From positions 62,001-126,000 of the forward strand of contig NC_008553.1 in the NCBI RefSeq assembly GCF_000014945.1: DNA of 64,000 nt. Reading direction: 5' to 3'. The notes below the pieces were generated by a model. That model ran no database searches, had not been told where the DNA came from, and saw only the letters and a list, made by a program, of their open reading frames with translations. Made by a program: the position numbers and the translations under genes. The stretch comes from Methanothrix thermoacetophila PT (GTDB taxonomy: Archaea > Halobacteriota > Methanosarcinia > Methanotrichales > Methanotrichaceae). Below, piece by piece: positions 27,353 to 37,817 of the stretch. The stretch's first letter is position 1; each line of letters begins with the position of its first letter.

Positions 27353-27420
27353 TTGCATCGAAAATCTAGCCAGAGCTCGGTTATGTCGATCAGTAGTGCC
27401 CAAGAATTCACAGTAATCAA
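27353..27420 (+). repeat. dispersed repeat C, copy 3
   Basis: See 20432-20500 for the matching blocks. Repeat A copy 3 begins 11 bp beyond its right end. Confidence 0.75.
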
Positions 27421-27430
27421 TGTGATGGGA

Positions 27431-27514
27431 TGTGTCCGGGTAAGGATTAAGCGTCTCTGACATCCGAAAGCAGCAAGGCACAAGTTTCTGTATTCAGCTC
27501 TTATCTGGACACGT
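27431..27514. repeat. palindromic dispersed repeat A, copy 3
   Basis: Ends TGTGTCCGGGTAAG and CTTATCTGGACACG are inverted with a few changes. The interior (GACATCCGAAAGCAGCAAGG, AGTTTCTGTATTCAGCTCTT) is the closest match to the reverse strand of 53149-53231. Confidence 0.8.
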
Positions 27515-27650
27515 CCAAGTGATGCATCGATAGGATGCAGATTCATGACCGCCTCCGAATCGAGATGCATGCCAATCTCGAGATCGCTTCAACCTGAACC
27601 CACGCGATCCGGTTGCTGAGCAACCATCAGCCAGAAGCGCATGACAGGGC

Positions 27651-27762
27651 AGGTGCCGCTACAGAAGATCCTGGAAAGAGCGTGAAACCGAGCTTTCTGT
27701 ATACTGGAGCATCCAGCCTTTCTGAGGTGCTGCTACAGAAGATCCTAAAAAGAGCGTGAAAC
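27651..27762. repeat. CRISPR-like single-spacer unit 5
   Basis: Two 38-bp copies (27651-27688, 27725-27762; three mismatches) flank a 36-bp spacer (27689-27724). Copies begin AGGTGC, carry GCTACAGAAGATCCT and end AAAGAGCGTGAAAC; a GAAAC end is common in true CRISPR repeats. Period 74 bp. It lies 30 bp beyond the purS stop. Confidence 0.85.
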
Positions 27763-27793
27763 AAAACGATTTTCAGGCCGGCCAGGCCTGAAA

Positions 27794-28270
27794 TCAATTT
27801 AATTTGATAATCTCATATCTGTCCTTGTTTGGGTTGACCAGGAGCTCCTCTGCGATTCTCCTGGCCACAGACTCCGGATCATCCCCATCTATGTAGAGCT
27901 TCCAGATGTTGGCCCGCTGCACGGAGCGAACCATCTTCAGACCCAGTCTCTTCACCAGGCGATCTCTTATCGAGATGGCCTCTCCATCCTCGATCCAGAG
28001 GCTCACCTTCACGGGGACGCAGCCATTGCTCAGCTCCAGAGAGTTCACAGAGACCGCGAAGCTCTCCTTGTTCTCATTGACGAGCTCTCTGGTGAGCTGT
28101 TTTATGAGGGTCTCCGGATCGCTCACCTCATCCACCTCTATGCTCAGGAGCCTCTCCCGCATGACATCCCTGACGATGCCCTGGTAACCCATGCGCCTCA
28201 GAAGCGTGTTCTTCACGGTGGCAGCCTCTGCATCAGGTATCTTGAGCCATACCCTCAAATTGATCATCAT
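27794..28270 (-). CDS. purS: PurS, tandem two-domain form (FGAM synthetase subunit)
   Basis: 158 aa from ATG 28270, which overlaps the purQ stop and follows GGAGAGGAG. Usual PurS is about 80 aa; here two PurS-like domains lie in tandem. Domain 1 (INLRVWLKIPDAEAATVKNT) and domain 2 (VPVKVSLWIEDGEAISIRDR) each continue with the LLRRMGY / LVKRLGL segment and a C-terminal LTRELVNENK / IAEELLVNPN. PurS bridges PurL and PurQ, and the two domains in one chain would mimic the normal PurS dimer. Third gene of purL-purQ-purS. Confidence 0.9.
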   Translation of the reverse strand: MMINLRVWLKIPDAEAATVKNTLLRRMGYQGIVRDVMRERLLSIEVDEVSDPETLIKQLTRELVNENKESFAVSVNSLELSNGCVPVKVSLWIEDGEAISIRDRLVKRLGLKMVRSVQRANIWKLYIDGDDPESVARRIAEELLVNPNKDRYEIIKLN

Positions 28271-29055
28271 GATCTCCTCTCCTCTATGTACCTCTTCATC
28301 GAATCGAAGATCTTCCTCCCCGGACCGTAGCCTGGAATCCGGGGATGTTTTCGCGGGAGCTGCCATGCGAAGAACGCCCTCTCAGGATGCGGCATCATAC
28401 CCAGGACGTTGCCCTCAGGGTTGGAGATACCGGCGATGTTTTCCGTGGACCCGTTCACATTCACGGGGAACTCGTTGATTATCTCCCCCTGCGGGCTGCA
28501 GTACCTGAAAACGATCTGATCATCCTCGATGAGCCTCTCGATGACCTTTCTATCAGACGCAACAAGATTCCCCTCAGCGTGTGCAATTGGTATGCTCAGG
28601 ATCTCACCTCTCCTCAGAATGTAGGAGCCGCTGCATCTCTTCTCCTCAGCGTCATGCCTGAGCATCGTCCAGGCGCAGTAGTACCCGCGGCGCACGATCT
28701 CTCCCCCCCGGATCATGACGTTTTGCGCAAGCGCCAGCCTAACTCCATCCCCGAAGGGCAGGATGCCCGACTCCACAAGTATCTGGAAGCCATTGCATAT
28801 CCCTATGATCGGCTTTCCATTCGCAGCTTCCTCCCTCAGCGTGGCCATGACGGGCTCCTTGGAAGCGATCACTCCAGCGCGCACCCTATCCTGGTACGAG
28901 AAGCCTCCCGGAATCACATACCCATCGAACTCGCAGAGCTCCTGCTCAGGCCTGTTCCATCTGAAGATCTCTCCGTCCATACCACACTCTCTTACAGCCA
29001 CAAGCGTCTCGTGCTCGCAGTTCGTGCCGGGGAACTGGATGACCGCTATCCTCAT
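28267..29055 (-). CDS. purQ: FGAM synthetase glutaminase subunit PurQ
   Basis: 262 aa from ATG 29055 (MRIAVIQFPGTNCEHETLVA), overlapping the purL stop by 4 bases; the longer frame to 29340 lies inside purL. Class I glutaminase triad: Cys in IIGICNGFQILVESG, and His-Glu in MMPHPERAFFAW. It releases ammonia from glutamine for PurL in purine synthesis. Typical PurQ is about 225-270 aa, so complete. Confidence 0.96.
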   Translation of the reverse strand: MRIAVIQFPGTNCEHETLVAVRECGMDGEIFRWNRPEQELCEFDGYVIPGGFSYQDRVRAGVIASKEPVMATLREEAANGKPIIGICNGFQILVESGILPFGDGVRLALAQNVMIRGGEIVRRGYYCAWTMLRHDAEEKRCSGSYILRRGEILSIPIAHAEGNLVASDRKVIERLIEDDQIVFRYCSPQGEIINEFPVNVNGSTENIAGISNPEGNVLGMMPHPERAFFAWQLPRKHPRIPGYGPGRKIFDSMKRYIEERRS

Positions 29056-31358
29056 CTCATCGCCTCCCTCAGTCCGGAGCTCCATGCCTCTCTTGCCTCC
29101 TCCGGATCGAGCCTTACGAGCATCTTCCCGTCTCTCGCCATCTCGATGTCGCCGGTCGAGACGCTGCCGAGCCTCACCGGGTTCAGATCGTAGCTTCTGG
29201 CGATGCTGACGAACTCCTGCTCCGCACCATCCGCGACTTCCACTACGAATCCGGAGGACTCGGAGAAGAGGAGCTTGTCGGATCGCATATCTCCCAGATC
29301 CGATATGTCGATGGAGATTCCGTGATCGGAGAGCATGCACATCTCAGCCGCGGTTATCGCCATCCCGCCGTTCGATATGTCGTGAGCTGCCCGCAATATC
29401 TCCCGATCAACAGCATCTATGACCGTGTATATCATGGACCTCTCGAGCGGGAATCTGACAACCGGCACATTCGCCCCCGTGACCCCCCAGATGAGACGGT
29501 AGTACTCGGAGCCACCGAGCTCATCAAACCTGGGCCCAAGGAGGTATAGTCCATCACCAGCTTCCTTCAATGACATCGTGATCGCCCTGCTGATATCTCT
29601 CATTATACCAACACATGCTATGACTGGCGATGGGTCCACAGCCCCCTCAGGGGACTCGTTGTAGAAGCTCACGTTTCCGGAGACTATGGGAACAGGCTGG
29701 TTTGGATGGCCCTTGAGCCAGAGGTTCCTGGCAGCATCAGCGAGGCCGCGAACGGATTCCCTGAACTCCCAGAAGGCCTCAGGCTTCTCCGGGTTGCCGA
29801 AGTTCAGGCAGTCCGTGAGCGTCGATGGGGTTGCGCCTATGGCGGCGACATTGCGCATCGCCTCAGCTACTGCCGTGGCCCCGCCCCAGTACGGGCTGAT
29901 CCTTCCATAAAACGGGTTTGAATCCACGGACAGCGCGATCCCGAAGTCCCTTTCCCTGATCGGTGCCAGGAGGCCTGCATCTGCCTCTCCAGGCCGAATC
30001 ACGGTATTACCCTGAACCTCTGTATCGTAGTACCTGTAGATGTGCTCCCTGGAGGCGATGTTCGGGGATGCGAGCATATCGAGCATCACCCGGTTGAGAT
30101 CCTCGGGCATTCTCACATCAGGCTCAACGAGGTTTCTGATCCTGGGCCGCCAGACCCGCTCATATCTTATCCCGCCGGTGAGATGCTTTATGGGTACATT
30201 CACAACCTCCTCGCCCCTGTGACGAACTATGTATCTGTCGTGTGTTGTCACCCTGCCTATCACGCTCGCCCTCGCACCCTCGTAGACGTTCGGCAGGTCC
30301 CAGTCCTCGTTGTATATCTTCAGAATCCTCTCGCGGAGCTCCCTTGGAGCTATTATCAGGAACCTCTCCTGGGTCTCGGCTATGCACAGAACCTCGGGTG
30401 GGAACTCTCCCGCAACGTGAAGCCTGTCGAGATCGATCTCCATGCCGTAGCCCCCGGCTGCCCCCATCTCCGAGGATGCACACGTGAGCCCACCACCACC
30501 CAGATCCTTGAAGCCTATCTCGACGCCCTTCTCGCGCACAAGCCTGAAGAGATCCTCGTTTGCCTTGAACAGAACGTTCTTCAGGAACGGATCCGGGATC
30601 TGGACCGCGCCGCGGTTCGCCTCCTCCTCTTCCTCCCTGAGCGTGTCTGATGCGAAGATCACACCACCGAGACCTGATGAATCGGTTGGCTTTCCGATAA
30701 GGATGACATCATAGCCCTTCTCGCCGGAGCCCGGCGGCGCGCGTGACCGTATGATCTCATCTCTTCTCACCACACCAATTGCAACCACGTTTACGAGACA
30801 GTTGTAGTCGAAGCATCTGCTGAAGACGACATCTCCAGCGATGACCGGCACGCCCAAAGCATTGCCGTACTGCCAGATTCCATCGACCACGCCCTCCGCA
30901 ACCCAGCGGACCCTGCTCGACTCCCGACCGTACGGATCCCCAAAGCGGAGGGGATCTGCAGTCGCGACGACCCTCGCGCCCATGCAGTTCACATCGCGCA
31001 CGATTCCCCCAATGCCTGTCGCTGCACCCTCATTCGGAAGTATCTGGCTGGGGTGGTTGTGGCTCTCGTGGGATATCACCACACACCATTCATCATCTAT
31101 GCTAACAATCCCTGCGTCTTCGACAGGGCCGAGAACAACGTTTGGCCCCTCAGTCGGCAGGAACTCTCTCAGCACAGCCCTGCTGCTCTTGTACGAGCAG
31201 TGCTCAGACCACATGGCATCGTAACAGAAGAGCTCAGCTAGTGTCGGATCCCTTCCCAGGATGGACGCTATGGAACGCGCCTCTGATGCAGACATGCCGA
31301 TTCCTGCCTTCCGTAAACTCGATTCGAGCTCGCTATCGGCAAGACCGATTACCTTCAA
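29052..31358 (-). CDS. purL: FGAM synthetase large subunit PurL
   Basis: 768 aa from TTG 31358, chosen because GAGGTG lies upstream and the family start (KVIGLADSELESSLRKAG) follows; a frame reaching 31439 adds non-family sequence. Signatures: AMWSEHCSYKSSR, SHESHNHPSQILP (catalytic His), GDVVFSRCFDYN, LGGGGLTCASSEMGAAGG and YWGGATAVAEAMRN. Converts FGAR to FGAM with ATP and ammonia from PurQ. First gene of the operon. Confidence 0.96.
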   Translation of the reverse strand: MKVIGLADSELESSLRKAGIGMSASEARSIASILGRDPTLAELFCYDAMWSEHCSYKSSRAVLREFLPTEGPNVVLGPVEDAGIVSIDDEWCVVISHESHNHPSQILPNEGAATGIGGIVRDVNCMGARVVATADPLRFGDPYGRESSRVRWVAEGVVDGIWQYGNALGVPVIAGDVVFSRCFDYNCLVNVVAIGVVRRDEIIRSRAPPGSGEKGYDVILIGKPTDSSGLGGVIFASDTLREEEEEANRGAVQIPDPFLKNVLFKANEDLFRLVREKGVEIGFKDLGGGGLTCASSEMGAAGGYGMEIDLDRLHVAGEFPPEVLCIAETQERFLIIAPRELRERILKIYNEDWDLPNVYEGARASVIGRVTTHDRYIVRHRGEEVVNVPIKHLTGGIRYERVWRPRIRNLVEPDVRMPEDLNRVMLDMLASPNIASREHIYRYYDTEVQGNTVIRPGEADAGLLAPIRERDFGIALSVDSNPFYGRISPYWGGATAVAEAMRNVAAIGATPSTLTDCLNFGNPEKPEAFWEFRESVRGLADAARNLWLKGHPNQPVPIVSGNVSFYNESPEGAVDPSPVIACVGIMRDISRAITMSLKEAGDGLYLLGPRFDELGGSEYYRLIWGVTGANVPVVRFPLERSMIYTVIDAVDREILRAAHDISNGGMAITAAEMCMLSDHGISIDISDLGDMRSDKLLFSESSGFVVEVADGAEQEFVSIARSYDLNPVRLGSVSTGDIEMARDGKMLVRLDPEEAREAWSSGLREAMR

Positions 31359-31624
31359 TGAACTACACCTCGAATGTGAGTTCTCGCGTCTGGGCTGCTT
31401 ATGAAGATATCGATGCGGCAGGAAGGATGCCAGAGACAATCAGAGGACCGCCAGCTGAAGTCAAGACGGGTCTGCAATCCACTCTCATCCACGAACTCCG
31501 GATCTCAGAGGGGGAACGTCCCAGAGCATTCGCCCATGTACCTGGGATATGAGATCAGACAAGAAGACACATTAAAATATAATATAACAGCCCAGCTATG
31601 GATGGCCACCTGATATTAAAATAT
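31359..31624. other. purL upstream region
   Basis: About 265 bp between divergent transcription of purL and the end of 31645-32058. AT-rich ATTAAAATATAATATAACAG (31573-31592) and ATATTAAAATATG (31614-31626) are the only promoter-like blocks. No gene seen. Confidence 0.35.
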
Positions 31625-31642
31625 GCCGCATATGAATGCGGC
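31625..31642 (-). terminator. hairpin after the 31645-32058 gene
   Basis: GCCGCAT / ATGCGGC, a perfect 7-bp stem with a 4-nt loop starting two bases after the stop codon on the minus strand, followed by ATATTTTAATAT. Confidence 0.55.
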
Positions 31643-31644
31643 TT

Positions 31645-32058
31645 TCAGTTCATCTGATGAAGCTTGTAGAGCCCGGTCTGGACGATCGGGACCGGATCCT
31701 GTGGTGTCCAGTCGTTTCTGAGGAAGTCGTATATGGCATATCCAGAGGCCTGAAGCTGCCCATCCTTGTCCGGCCATGTTGCATAGTCCACGGGGGGCAC
31801 GAACGAGCTTGGCACCCAGTCGCCCTTCAGCACGCTGTATATGTTGGCGGTGCTGTTTGCGAGCGTCTGGTTCTTATCAGGCCATACCGCTGTATCGTTT
31901 ATGGGCGTGAATGTGCTTGGAGCCCAGCTGTCGTTGAGGAATGCAGCTATTGATTCTGTGGTCACGATCTCAGACTCGGGGGACAGATAGCTCACATCAA
32001 CCCCCATAACCGGGATCAGCATCAACAAAGCAACTGTGAGTGCTATGATCGCTCTCAT
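31645..32058 (-). CDS. secreted protein with three 36-residue repeats
   Basis: 137 aa with a signal peptide (MRAIIALTVALLMLIPVMGV). The mature protein is three repeats at an exact 36-residue period: Trp at 45, 81 and 117 in DSWAPSTF, GDWVPSSF and NDWTPQDP. Each is preceded by an I-x-x-x-L helix (IAAFLND, IYSVLKGD, IYDFLRND), and repeats 1 and 2 include WPDK near 59 and 95. No Cys. The pattern suggests a small extracellular domain, possibly binding or structural; I do not recognise the family. Upstream is the GDPD gene in the same direction, 152 bp away. Confidence 0.75.
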   Translation of the reverse strand: MRAIIALTVALLMLIPVMGVDVSYLSPESEIVTTESIAAFLNDSWAPSTFTPINDTAVWPDKNQTLANSTANIYSVLKGDWVPSSFVPPVDYATWPDKDGQLQASGYAIYDFLRNDWTPQDPVPIVQTGLYKLHQMN

Positions 32059-32210
32059 GATTCTCGCGGTACTACGGGAATGCGGATAAAGCTTTCTGTC
32101 GTCGACCGCCGAATGCTCCGGGGATATGCAGGCTCAGGAGCATATGAGCGCGATGTGCATTATGAAACTGTTAAACATCTCGGTGATCATATAGGTAGAG
32201 GTCGCAGAAT

Positions 32211-33203
32211 TCATGAGCCGGTCCCCTTCCCAGCGCGGTCTGCTCTGCGGAAGCACCCCCTTCCAGTGGTGCCGAGAAAGTTCTTCAGCTCCTCTGTTCC
32301 AGCATCCGGGTTCGCCTCGAGATACCTGGCGACCTCGGGTATGTGGACCAGAACGCAGTCTATGCATGACCAGAACCTCTTCCCCCTCTTCGTTCTCACA
32401 AACCTGCCCAGCTCTGGGTCCTTGCATGGGTAGAGCGGGCAGAAGCAGTGTGTGCAGTCCTGCCCCTCGAAGTGATGACACGGGTAATACTCGCAGTTCT
32501 CCTGCCCTGTGTTTCTTGGAGGTGCTTTCAGCACATCCCTTATCGCGCATGGATCATCGGTGACAATGCCATCAGCCCCGAGCCTGAGGAGCCATGCCGC
32601 CCTCTCAGGGGTGTTGACCGTCCAGGGGTAAACCTTCAAACCGCTTTTATGTGCGATCTTGAAGATGTTCGGGCTCACCCTCTTTGGAAATATCGCATCC
32701 GCATGCGCATCCAGGGCCAGATCCACAGGGTTCACGGGCAGGGATGATATGATGATGCCGGTTTTTATCCCCTCCGCGCCCTTTTTCTCTCTGAGAAGCT
32801 CACTGAGTTCCAGCACGCTTCTGTGGTAAAATGATGTCACAACTGCGTTCAACCCAACAAGCTCTTCCAGTAGAAGCTCCTCCAAGCCCTCCTCCTTCAT
32901 CTCGACGATCGGCTGGATTCCGAGAACCTCAGCGAGCCTAAGAGCCTCTTTCAGCGTCGGCACTGGCTCTCCACCCGCATCCAGACCTCTGAGCTCCCCG
33001 ATGCTCAGATCCTCCACTCTGCCTGAGCCGTTCGTTGTCCTGTCAACAGTCTCATCGTGCATTAGGACCAGAACGCCATCCGAGGATAGACGCACGTCCA
33101 TCTCGACCATATCGGCTCCGCATGAATGCGCCTTCCTTATTCCCTGCAGCGTGTTCTCGGGAGCCAGAGCTGGAGCACCACGATGTCCAATCAGTGAGAC
33201 CAT
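32211..33203 (-). CDS. glycerophosphodiester phosphodiesterase with Cys-rich C-terminal domain
   Basis: 330 aa from ATG 33203 (MVSLIGHRGAPALAPENT). A TATA-like AATATACATGG about 25 bp upstream points to a leaderless start here rather than 33236. GDPD catalytic residues: GHRG and APENT (His, Glu), VEMDVRLSSDG and LMHDETVDRTT (His). It hydrolyses glycerophosphodiesters such as archaeal lipid head-group derivatives. From about residue 245 a second domain has at least ten Cys (CEYYPCHHFEGQDCTHCFCP, YPC, CIDC), which looks like a metal or iron-sulfur site. The fused domain may redirect the substrate; its role is unknown. Confidence 0.88.
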   Translation of the reverse strand: MVSLIGHRGAPALAPENTLQGIRKAHSCGADMVEMDVRLSSDGVLVLMHDETVDRTTNGSGRVEDLSIGELRGLDAGGEPVPTLKEALRLAEVLGIQPIVEMKEEGLEELLLEELVGLNAVVTSFYHRSVLELSELLREKKGAEGIKTGIIISSLPVNPVDLALDAHADAIFPKRVSPNIFKIAHKSGLKVYPWTVNTPERAAWLLRLGADGIVTDDPCAIRDVLKAPPRNTGQENCEYYPCHHFEGQDCTHCFCPLYPCKDPELGRFVRTKRGKRFWSCIDCVLVHIPEVARYLEANPDAGTEELKNFLGTTGRGCFRRADRAGKGTGS

Positions 33204-33273
33204 CGATCGAGTATGGTGGAGCCATGTATATTCCATTTTTGGAGATGAACACGCTCAGCACGCCATAACATGA

Positions 33274-34509
<1,236 letters not shown>

Positions 34510-34523
34510 AGCGAAGACGGCGC

Positions 34524-34790
34524 TCATGCACACCTCTCCCTGATCTCGGCGAGCTCGATGAGCGGCTCAAGCACCTCTCTCGGTATGAATATGCTCCCGC
34601 CGGTTCTGTTCATGGCGACCCATGTGTTGAGCGATGTGCATATTGTAAGGACAGATCTCTCATCTGAGACCCTGGATGCTATCTCTGAGACGATCTCGCT
34701 CTTGTTTGTGATCGTCAAACCATGAGCGCACTCGATCGCCTTCAGGTGCATCAGCGCCCTTCCGGCGACCCTGGATCCGGATTCCCCCAT
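34524..34790 (-). CDS. small conserved-looking protein, unrecognised
   Basis: 88 aa from ATG 34790; ATG 34751 is the alternative start (MHLKAIECAHGLTITNK). Predicted mixed alpha/beta, no signal peptide or membrane segment, two Cys (ECAHG, TICTS). The phrase NTWVAMNRTGGSIFIPREVL looks like a structured core. It is convergent with pscS (15 bp apart). Function unknown. Confidence 0.65.
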   Translation of the reverse strand: MGESGSRVAGRALMHLKAIECAHGLTITNKSEIVSEIASRVSDERSVLTICTSLNTWVAMNRTGGSIFIPREVLEPLIELAEIRERCA

Positions 34791-34918
34791 AACACATTCT
34801 CAATTAACCTCACAGACCATAATTTTTCCGGTAGATCTCCATGGGGTAGATTTATTACACATGAGATCGAGCTGCATTAACACTGAAATATGAAAAAGTA
34901 GCAAATGGAGCTTTGAAG

Positions 34919-35308
34919 ATGGAGGACATAGGACTTCTTGTGCTCGGGCATGGCAGCACGTTGCCTTACAACAAGGCGCTGGTGGAGGAGCTGGCAGGGA
35001 TGATAAAAAGAAAGCACCCAGGGCCGGTCAGGACCGCTTATCTCAATGCCAATGATCCGAAGATACCAGAGGGTCTCATGAGCTTTGCCGGCACCAATGT
35101 GAGGAAGATCGTGGCCATTCCGCTCTTCCTAGCAGCCGGGGTGCACACACTGGAGGACATCCCAAGGGAGCTGGGAATACCGAAGGGCAAGCACGTTGGT
35201 GTTATTAAAATAGATGGCAGGGATGTGGAGGTGACATGCGCCGAGCCGCTCGGCGTCGATGAATGCATTGCGGATCTCGCCTATCGGAGGGCCAGAGAGA
35301 GCTTCTAG
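34919..35308 (+). CDS. cfbA: sirohydrochlorin nickel/cobalt chelatase
   Basis: 129 aa from ATG 34919, with GGAG eight bases upstream (TTG 34913 is less likely). The small homodimeric CbiX-short/CfbA family: the metal His in LLVLGHGSTLPYNK and the second His in LAAGVHTLEDIPREL. It inserts Ni2+ into sirohydrochlorin, the first committed step toward coenzyme F430, and can make cobalt-sirohydrochlorin for B12. First gene of cfbA-cfbE-cfbD, which fixes the nickel role. Confidence 0.95.
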   Translation: MEDIGLLVLGHGSTLPYNKALVEELAGMIKRKHPGPVRTAYLNANDPKIPEGLMSFAGTNVRKIVAIPLFLAAGVHTLEDIPRELGIPKGKHVGVIKIDGRDVEVTCAEPLGVDECIADLAYRRARESF

Positions 35309-35313
35309 GGCCG

Positions 35314-36522
35314 GTGGCCGTCCTCGACTCGATACATGGCGCAGGGATCATAGCATCGAGGCTCAGAGAGCTCGGCATCGATGCAGAGGCGCTAGAGGTA
35401 TACCACAGCAATCACAGCGTGGAGAGGTTCTCGCTCGTTGTTGCTCCCGTGCACCTCTCCCCTCAGAACAGCTCACTGTCAGAGGCCAGACGGCTTCGAA
35501 AGAGGATCATATCGCATCACAGAGCAGTGGGGATGATCCTGGGCGAGCGGGACTTCAGGGCTGTTGAGATAACGGGGACGAGGGGGAAGACAACCACCGC
35601 CCTCCTGCTGGCGCTTATGCTCTCGCACGATATGCGCGTCGTCTCGCACACCACCAGCGGAATCGAGCTCTGGAACCGCGGGAGAAGATCGCTCATCAGA
35701 TCCGGCCTGAGCATAACCCCCGGGAATCTCATAGCAGCTCATCAGATCGCATCAGAGGAGAGAGCTGATTTTCTGATCTCAGAGGTATCACTCGGTGGCA
35801 CCGGAGCATTTGATGTGGGGATTATAACAAGCCTCGCAGGAGACTACCTCATAGCAGGCGGGTCGATGTGGGCGAGCACCGCCAAGCTCCAGATGCTCTC
35901 TCTCTCAGATCCGGATGCGAGGATCGTGGCGAACACGGATGCGAAGCTCTCTGCTGATATCACATTTGGCCATGGCGGTGATGTGAGGATCTGCAGGAGA
36001 TCTGCTGAGATCAGGGGGAGATCGCTTCCCCTGTCGCTGGACGAAGCGCTGGATCTTCCCGCATATTCCGATGGGATCGCAGGTGCGCTGGCAGCCGCCA
36101 TCTCGATTGGAGTGAATGTAAAGGATGCGGCGGATGCCCTTGAGGGCTTCCAGGGCTTCGAGGGCCGGATGGCGCGGTATCAGCTCGATGGTGTCAGCGT
36201 CACCGATAACTCGAACTCCGGGCTGAAGGTCTCAGGCATCGAAAGGGCGCTCGATCTCGCCTCTGGTGGTCGCACATGTCTCGTTGCGGGAGAGGATGCA
36301 GAGAGCGTCTGCGAGGGTCTGGATATTGATGCCCTTTTGAAGATGATCAAGTCGAGAAGGAATGAGATAGACGAGCTCGTGCTGGTCGGAAGGAGGCTTG
36401 AGCCGTACGCCCAACAGCTCGGAGGATGCACGGCACGCAACTTCCAGGAGGGGCTCGAGGTCGCTCGCAGACTCGTCTCCGCGGGGGACCATCTGGTTTT
36501 ATGTGTTAAATGCTTCAGGTGA
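35314..36522 (+). CDS. cfbE: coenzyme F430 synthetase CfbE (Mur ligase fold)
   Basis: 402 aa from GTG 35314 ([11 protein letters not shown]); a frame to 35263 overlaps cfbA out of register. P-loop [19 protein letters not shown] of the Mur ligases, the central [25 protein letters not shown] and the C-terminal domain [18 protein letters not shown]. With ATP it activates the propionate side chain of seco-F430 and closes the six-membered carbocycle, the last step. It follows cfbA after 5 bp and overlaps the cfbD frame. Confidence 0.93.
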   Translation: MAVLDSIHGAGIIASRLRELGIDAEALEVYHSNHSVERFSLVVAPVHLSPQNSSLSEARRLRKRIISHHRAVGMILGERDFRAVEITGTRGKTTTALLLALMLSHDMRVVSHTTSGIELWNRGRRSLIRSGLSITPGNLIAAHQIASEERADFLISEVSLGGTGAFDVGIITSLAGDYLIAGGSMWASTAKLQMLSLSDPDARIVANTDAKLSADITFGHGGDVRICRRSAEIRGRSLPLSLDEALDLPAYSDGIAGALAAAISIGVNVKDAADALEGFQGFEGRMARYQLDGVSVTDNSNSGLKVSGIERALDLASGGRTCLVAGEDAESVCEGLDIDALLKMIKSRRNEIDELVLVGRRLEPYAQQLGGCTARNFQEGLEVARRLVSAGDHLVLCVKCFR

Positions 36523-36527
36523 TATCG

Positions 36528-37637
36528 ATGAGTACAGAAGTTCAGGTTATTCACCCACGCCCCAGCTCGATAGTGGCGGCCCTTTACACCCTGCGTGATC
36601 TCGGCGTGGATGTGATCATACTCCACGGCCCCAGCGGATGCTGCTTCAAGCACGCGAGGTTGCTGGAGGAGGATGGTGTCAGGGTTCTGACCACAGGCCT
36701 CGATGAGAAGGGCTTCGTCTTCGGAGGGCAGGAGCAGCTTGTGAGGCTCCTGAGAAGAGCTGTGGAGCTGTTCCATCCGAAGATCATAGCTGTCGCTGGA
36801 ACATGCAGCAGCATGATCATAGGCGAGGATCTGCACAAGGCTGTGGTGGAGGCGAATATCGGCGTCCCAGTGATAGAGGCTGAGGTTCACGCCGGATACA
36901 GAGACAACACAAAGGGCGTGATCATAACACTTGAGGCGGCAAGGGATGCTGGAATAATAGATGATCAAGAGCTCAATCGACAGAAAAAGCTCCTGGAGAA
37001 GGCGACGGAGATAGAGAGGCTTTATGGGGCAGCGAGCAGCGAGTACCTGCCTCCCGAGAGGGGCGATGTCAAGTTCGTCGTTGCCTCGAGGCTCCTGGAT
37101 CTTCTCATGGAGGGCAAGCGCGGGCTCAACATACTCAACGCGAAGAAGGAGACCGCGTACATGTTCGCGGACATCAACCTCTCTCTCATAGAGGTCGCCA
37201 GGGCGCTGGGGTGTGAGGAGAAAATAAGAACTCTGGCGAACCTAGACTCTGTTGTTGGCCTGCCAAAGGTGAGGAGGGATGCAGGGAACATAGCAGGCGC
37301 TCTCATGGAGAGAGGGATGAACTTCGAGATCACAGGAGGTCTTGATGAATATCCAGTCTCGGGAGAGCGCATCGCAGATATGATTGAGGGGGAGGCGTAC
37401 GACTTCGCCGTGATCTCCGGCGTTCCGCATGCGATACCGATCGATGCGCTTGGCGGAATGGAGCTCTTCTCGATAACAAACGGCCCACGCCAGGTCAGGC
37501 CTCTGAGGGATATGGGCCATCACCATGTTGTGGTGGAGATAGATCTTCACCCCAAGACGATGGGCGTCAGCACCATCGTCGAGTCCGAGTTCGGCGCCAC
37601 GCTGAGGGAGATCGCGAGGAGAAGAGGGGTTCTGTGA
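36528..37637 (+). CDS. cfbD: Ni-sirohydrochlorin a,c-diamide reductive cyclase, catalytic subunit
   Basis: 369 aa from ATG 36528 ([20 protein letters not shown]), preceded by AGGTGAT. NifD-like fold: [19 protein letters not shown] and [18 protein letters not shown] supply the cluster-ligand Cys. With the NifH-like CfbC it performs the six-electron reduction and ring closure before CfbE acts. CfbC and CfbB are not in the window. A GC-rich hairpin near 37689-37717 (CCCCCGCTCC...GAGGGGGG) follows the stop and may end the transcript. Confidence 0.94.
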   Translation: MSTEVQVIHPRPSSIVAALYTLRDLGVDVIILHGPSGCCFKHARLLEEDGVRVLTTGLDEKGFVFGGQEQLVRLLRRAVELFHPKIIAVAGTCSSMIIGEDLHKAVVEANIGVPVIEAEVHAGYRDNTKGVIITLEAARDAGIIDDQELNRQKKLLEKATEIERLYGAASSEYLPPERGDVKFVVASRLLDLLMEGKRGLNILNAKKETAYMFADINLSLIEVARALGCEEKIRTLANLDSVVGLPKVRRDAGNIAGALMERGMNFEITGGLDEYPVSGERIADMIEGEAYDFAVISGVPHAIPIDALGGMELFSITNGPRQVRPLRDMGHHHVVVEIDLHPKTMGVSTIVESEFGATLREIARRRGVL

Positions 37638-37689
37638 TCTGAGCTGATCCGGATAAATCGCGAGGCGTGCAGGCGGCTCGATGACTGGA

Positions 37690-37717
37690 GACCCCCGCTC
37701 CATGGCGAGGGGGGGGC
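37690..37717 (+). terminator. possible cfbD terminator hairpin
   Basis: CCCCCGC followed by TCCATG and GCGAGGGGG forms a strong stem with one bulge about 55 bp after the cfbD stop; the following bases (GCTTCTAGTTG) are only weakly T-rich. Confidence 0.4.
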
Positions 37718-37817
37718 TTCTAGTTGTGCGCTGACTGGTATTCCTCCATGAGGGTTCATCCATGGTTCCATCCATGTGGTTGCTGGCATCTCCCCACGAC
37801 CGCTGCACGTGGAGGAG

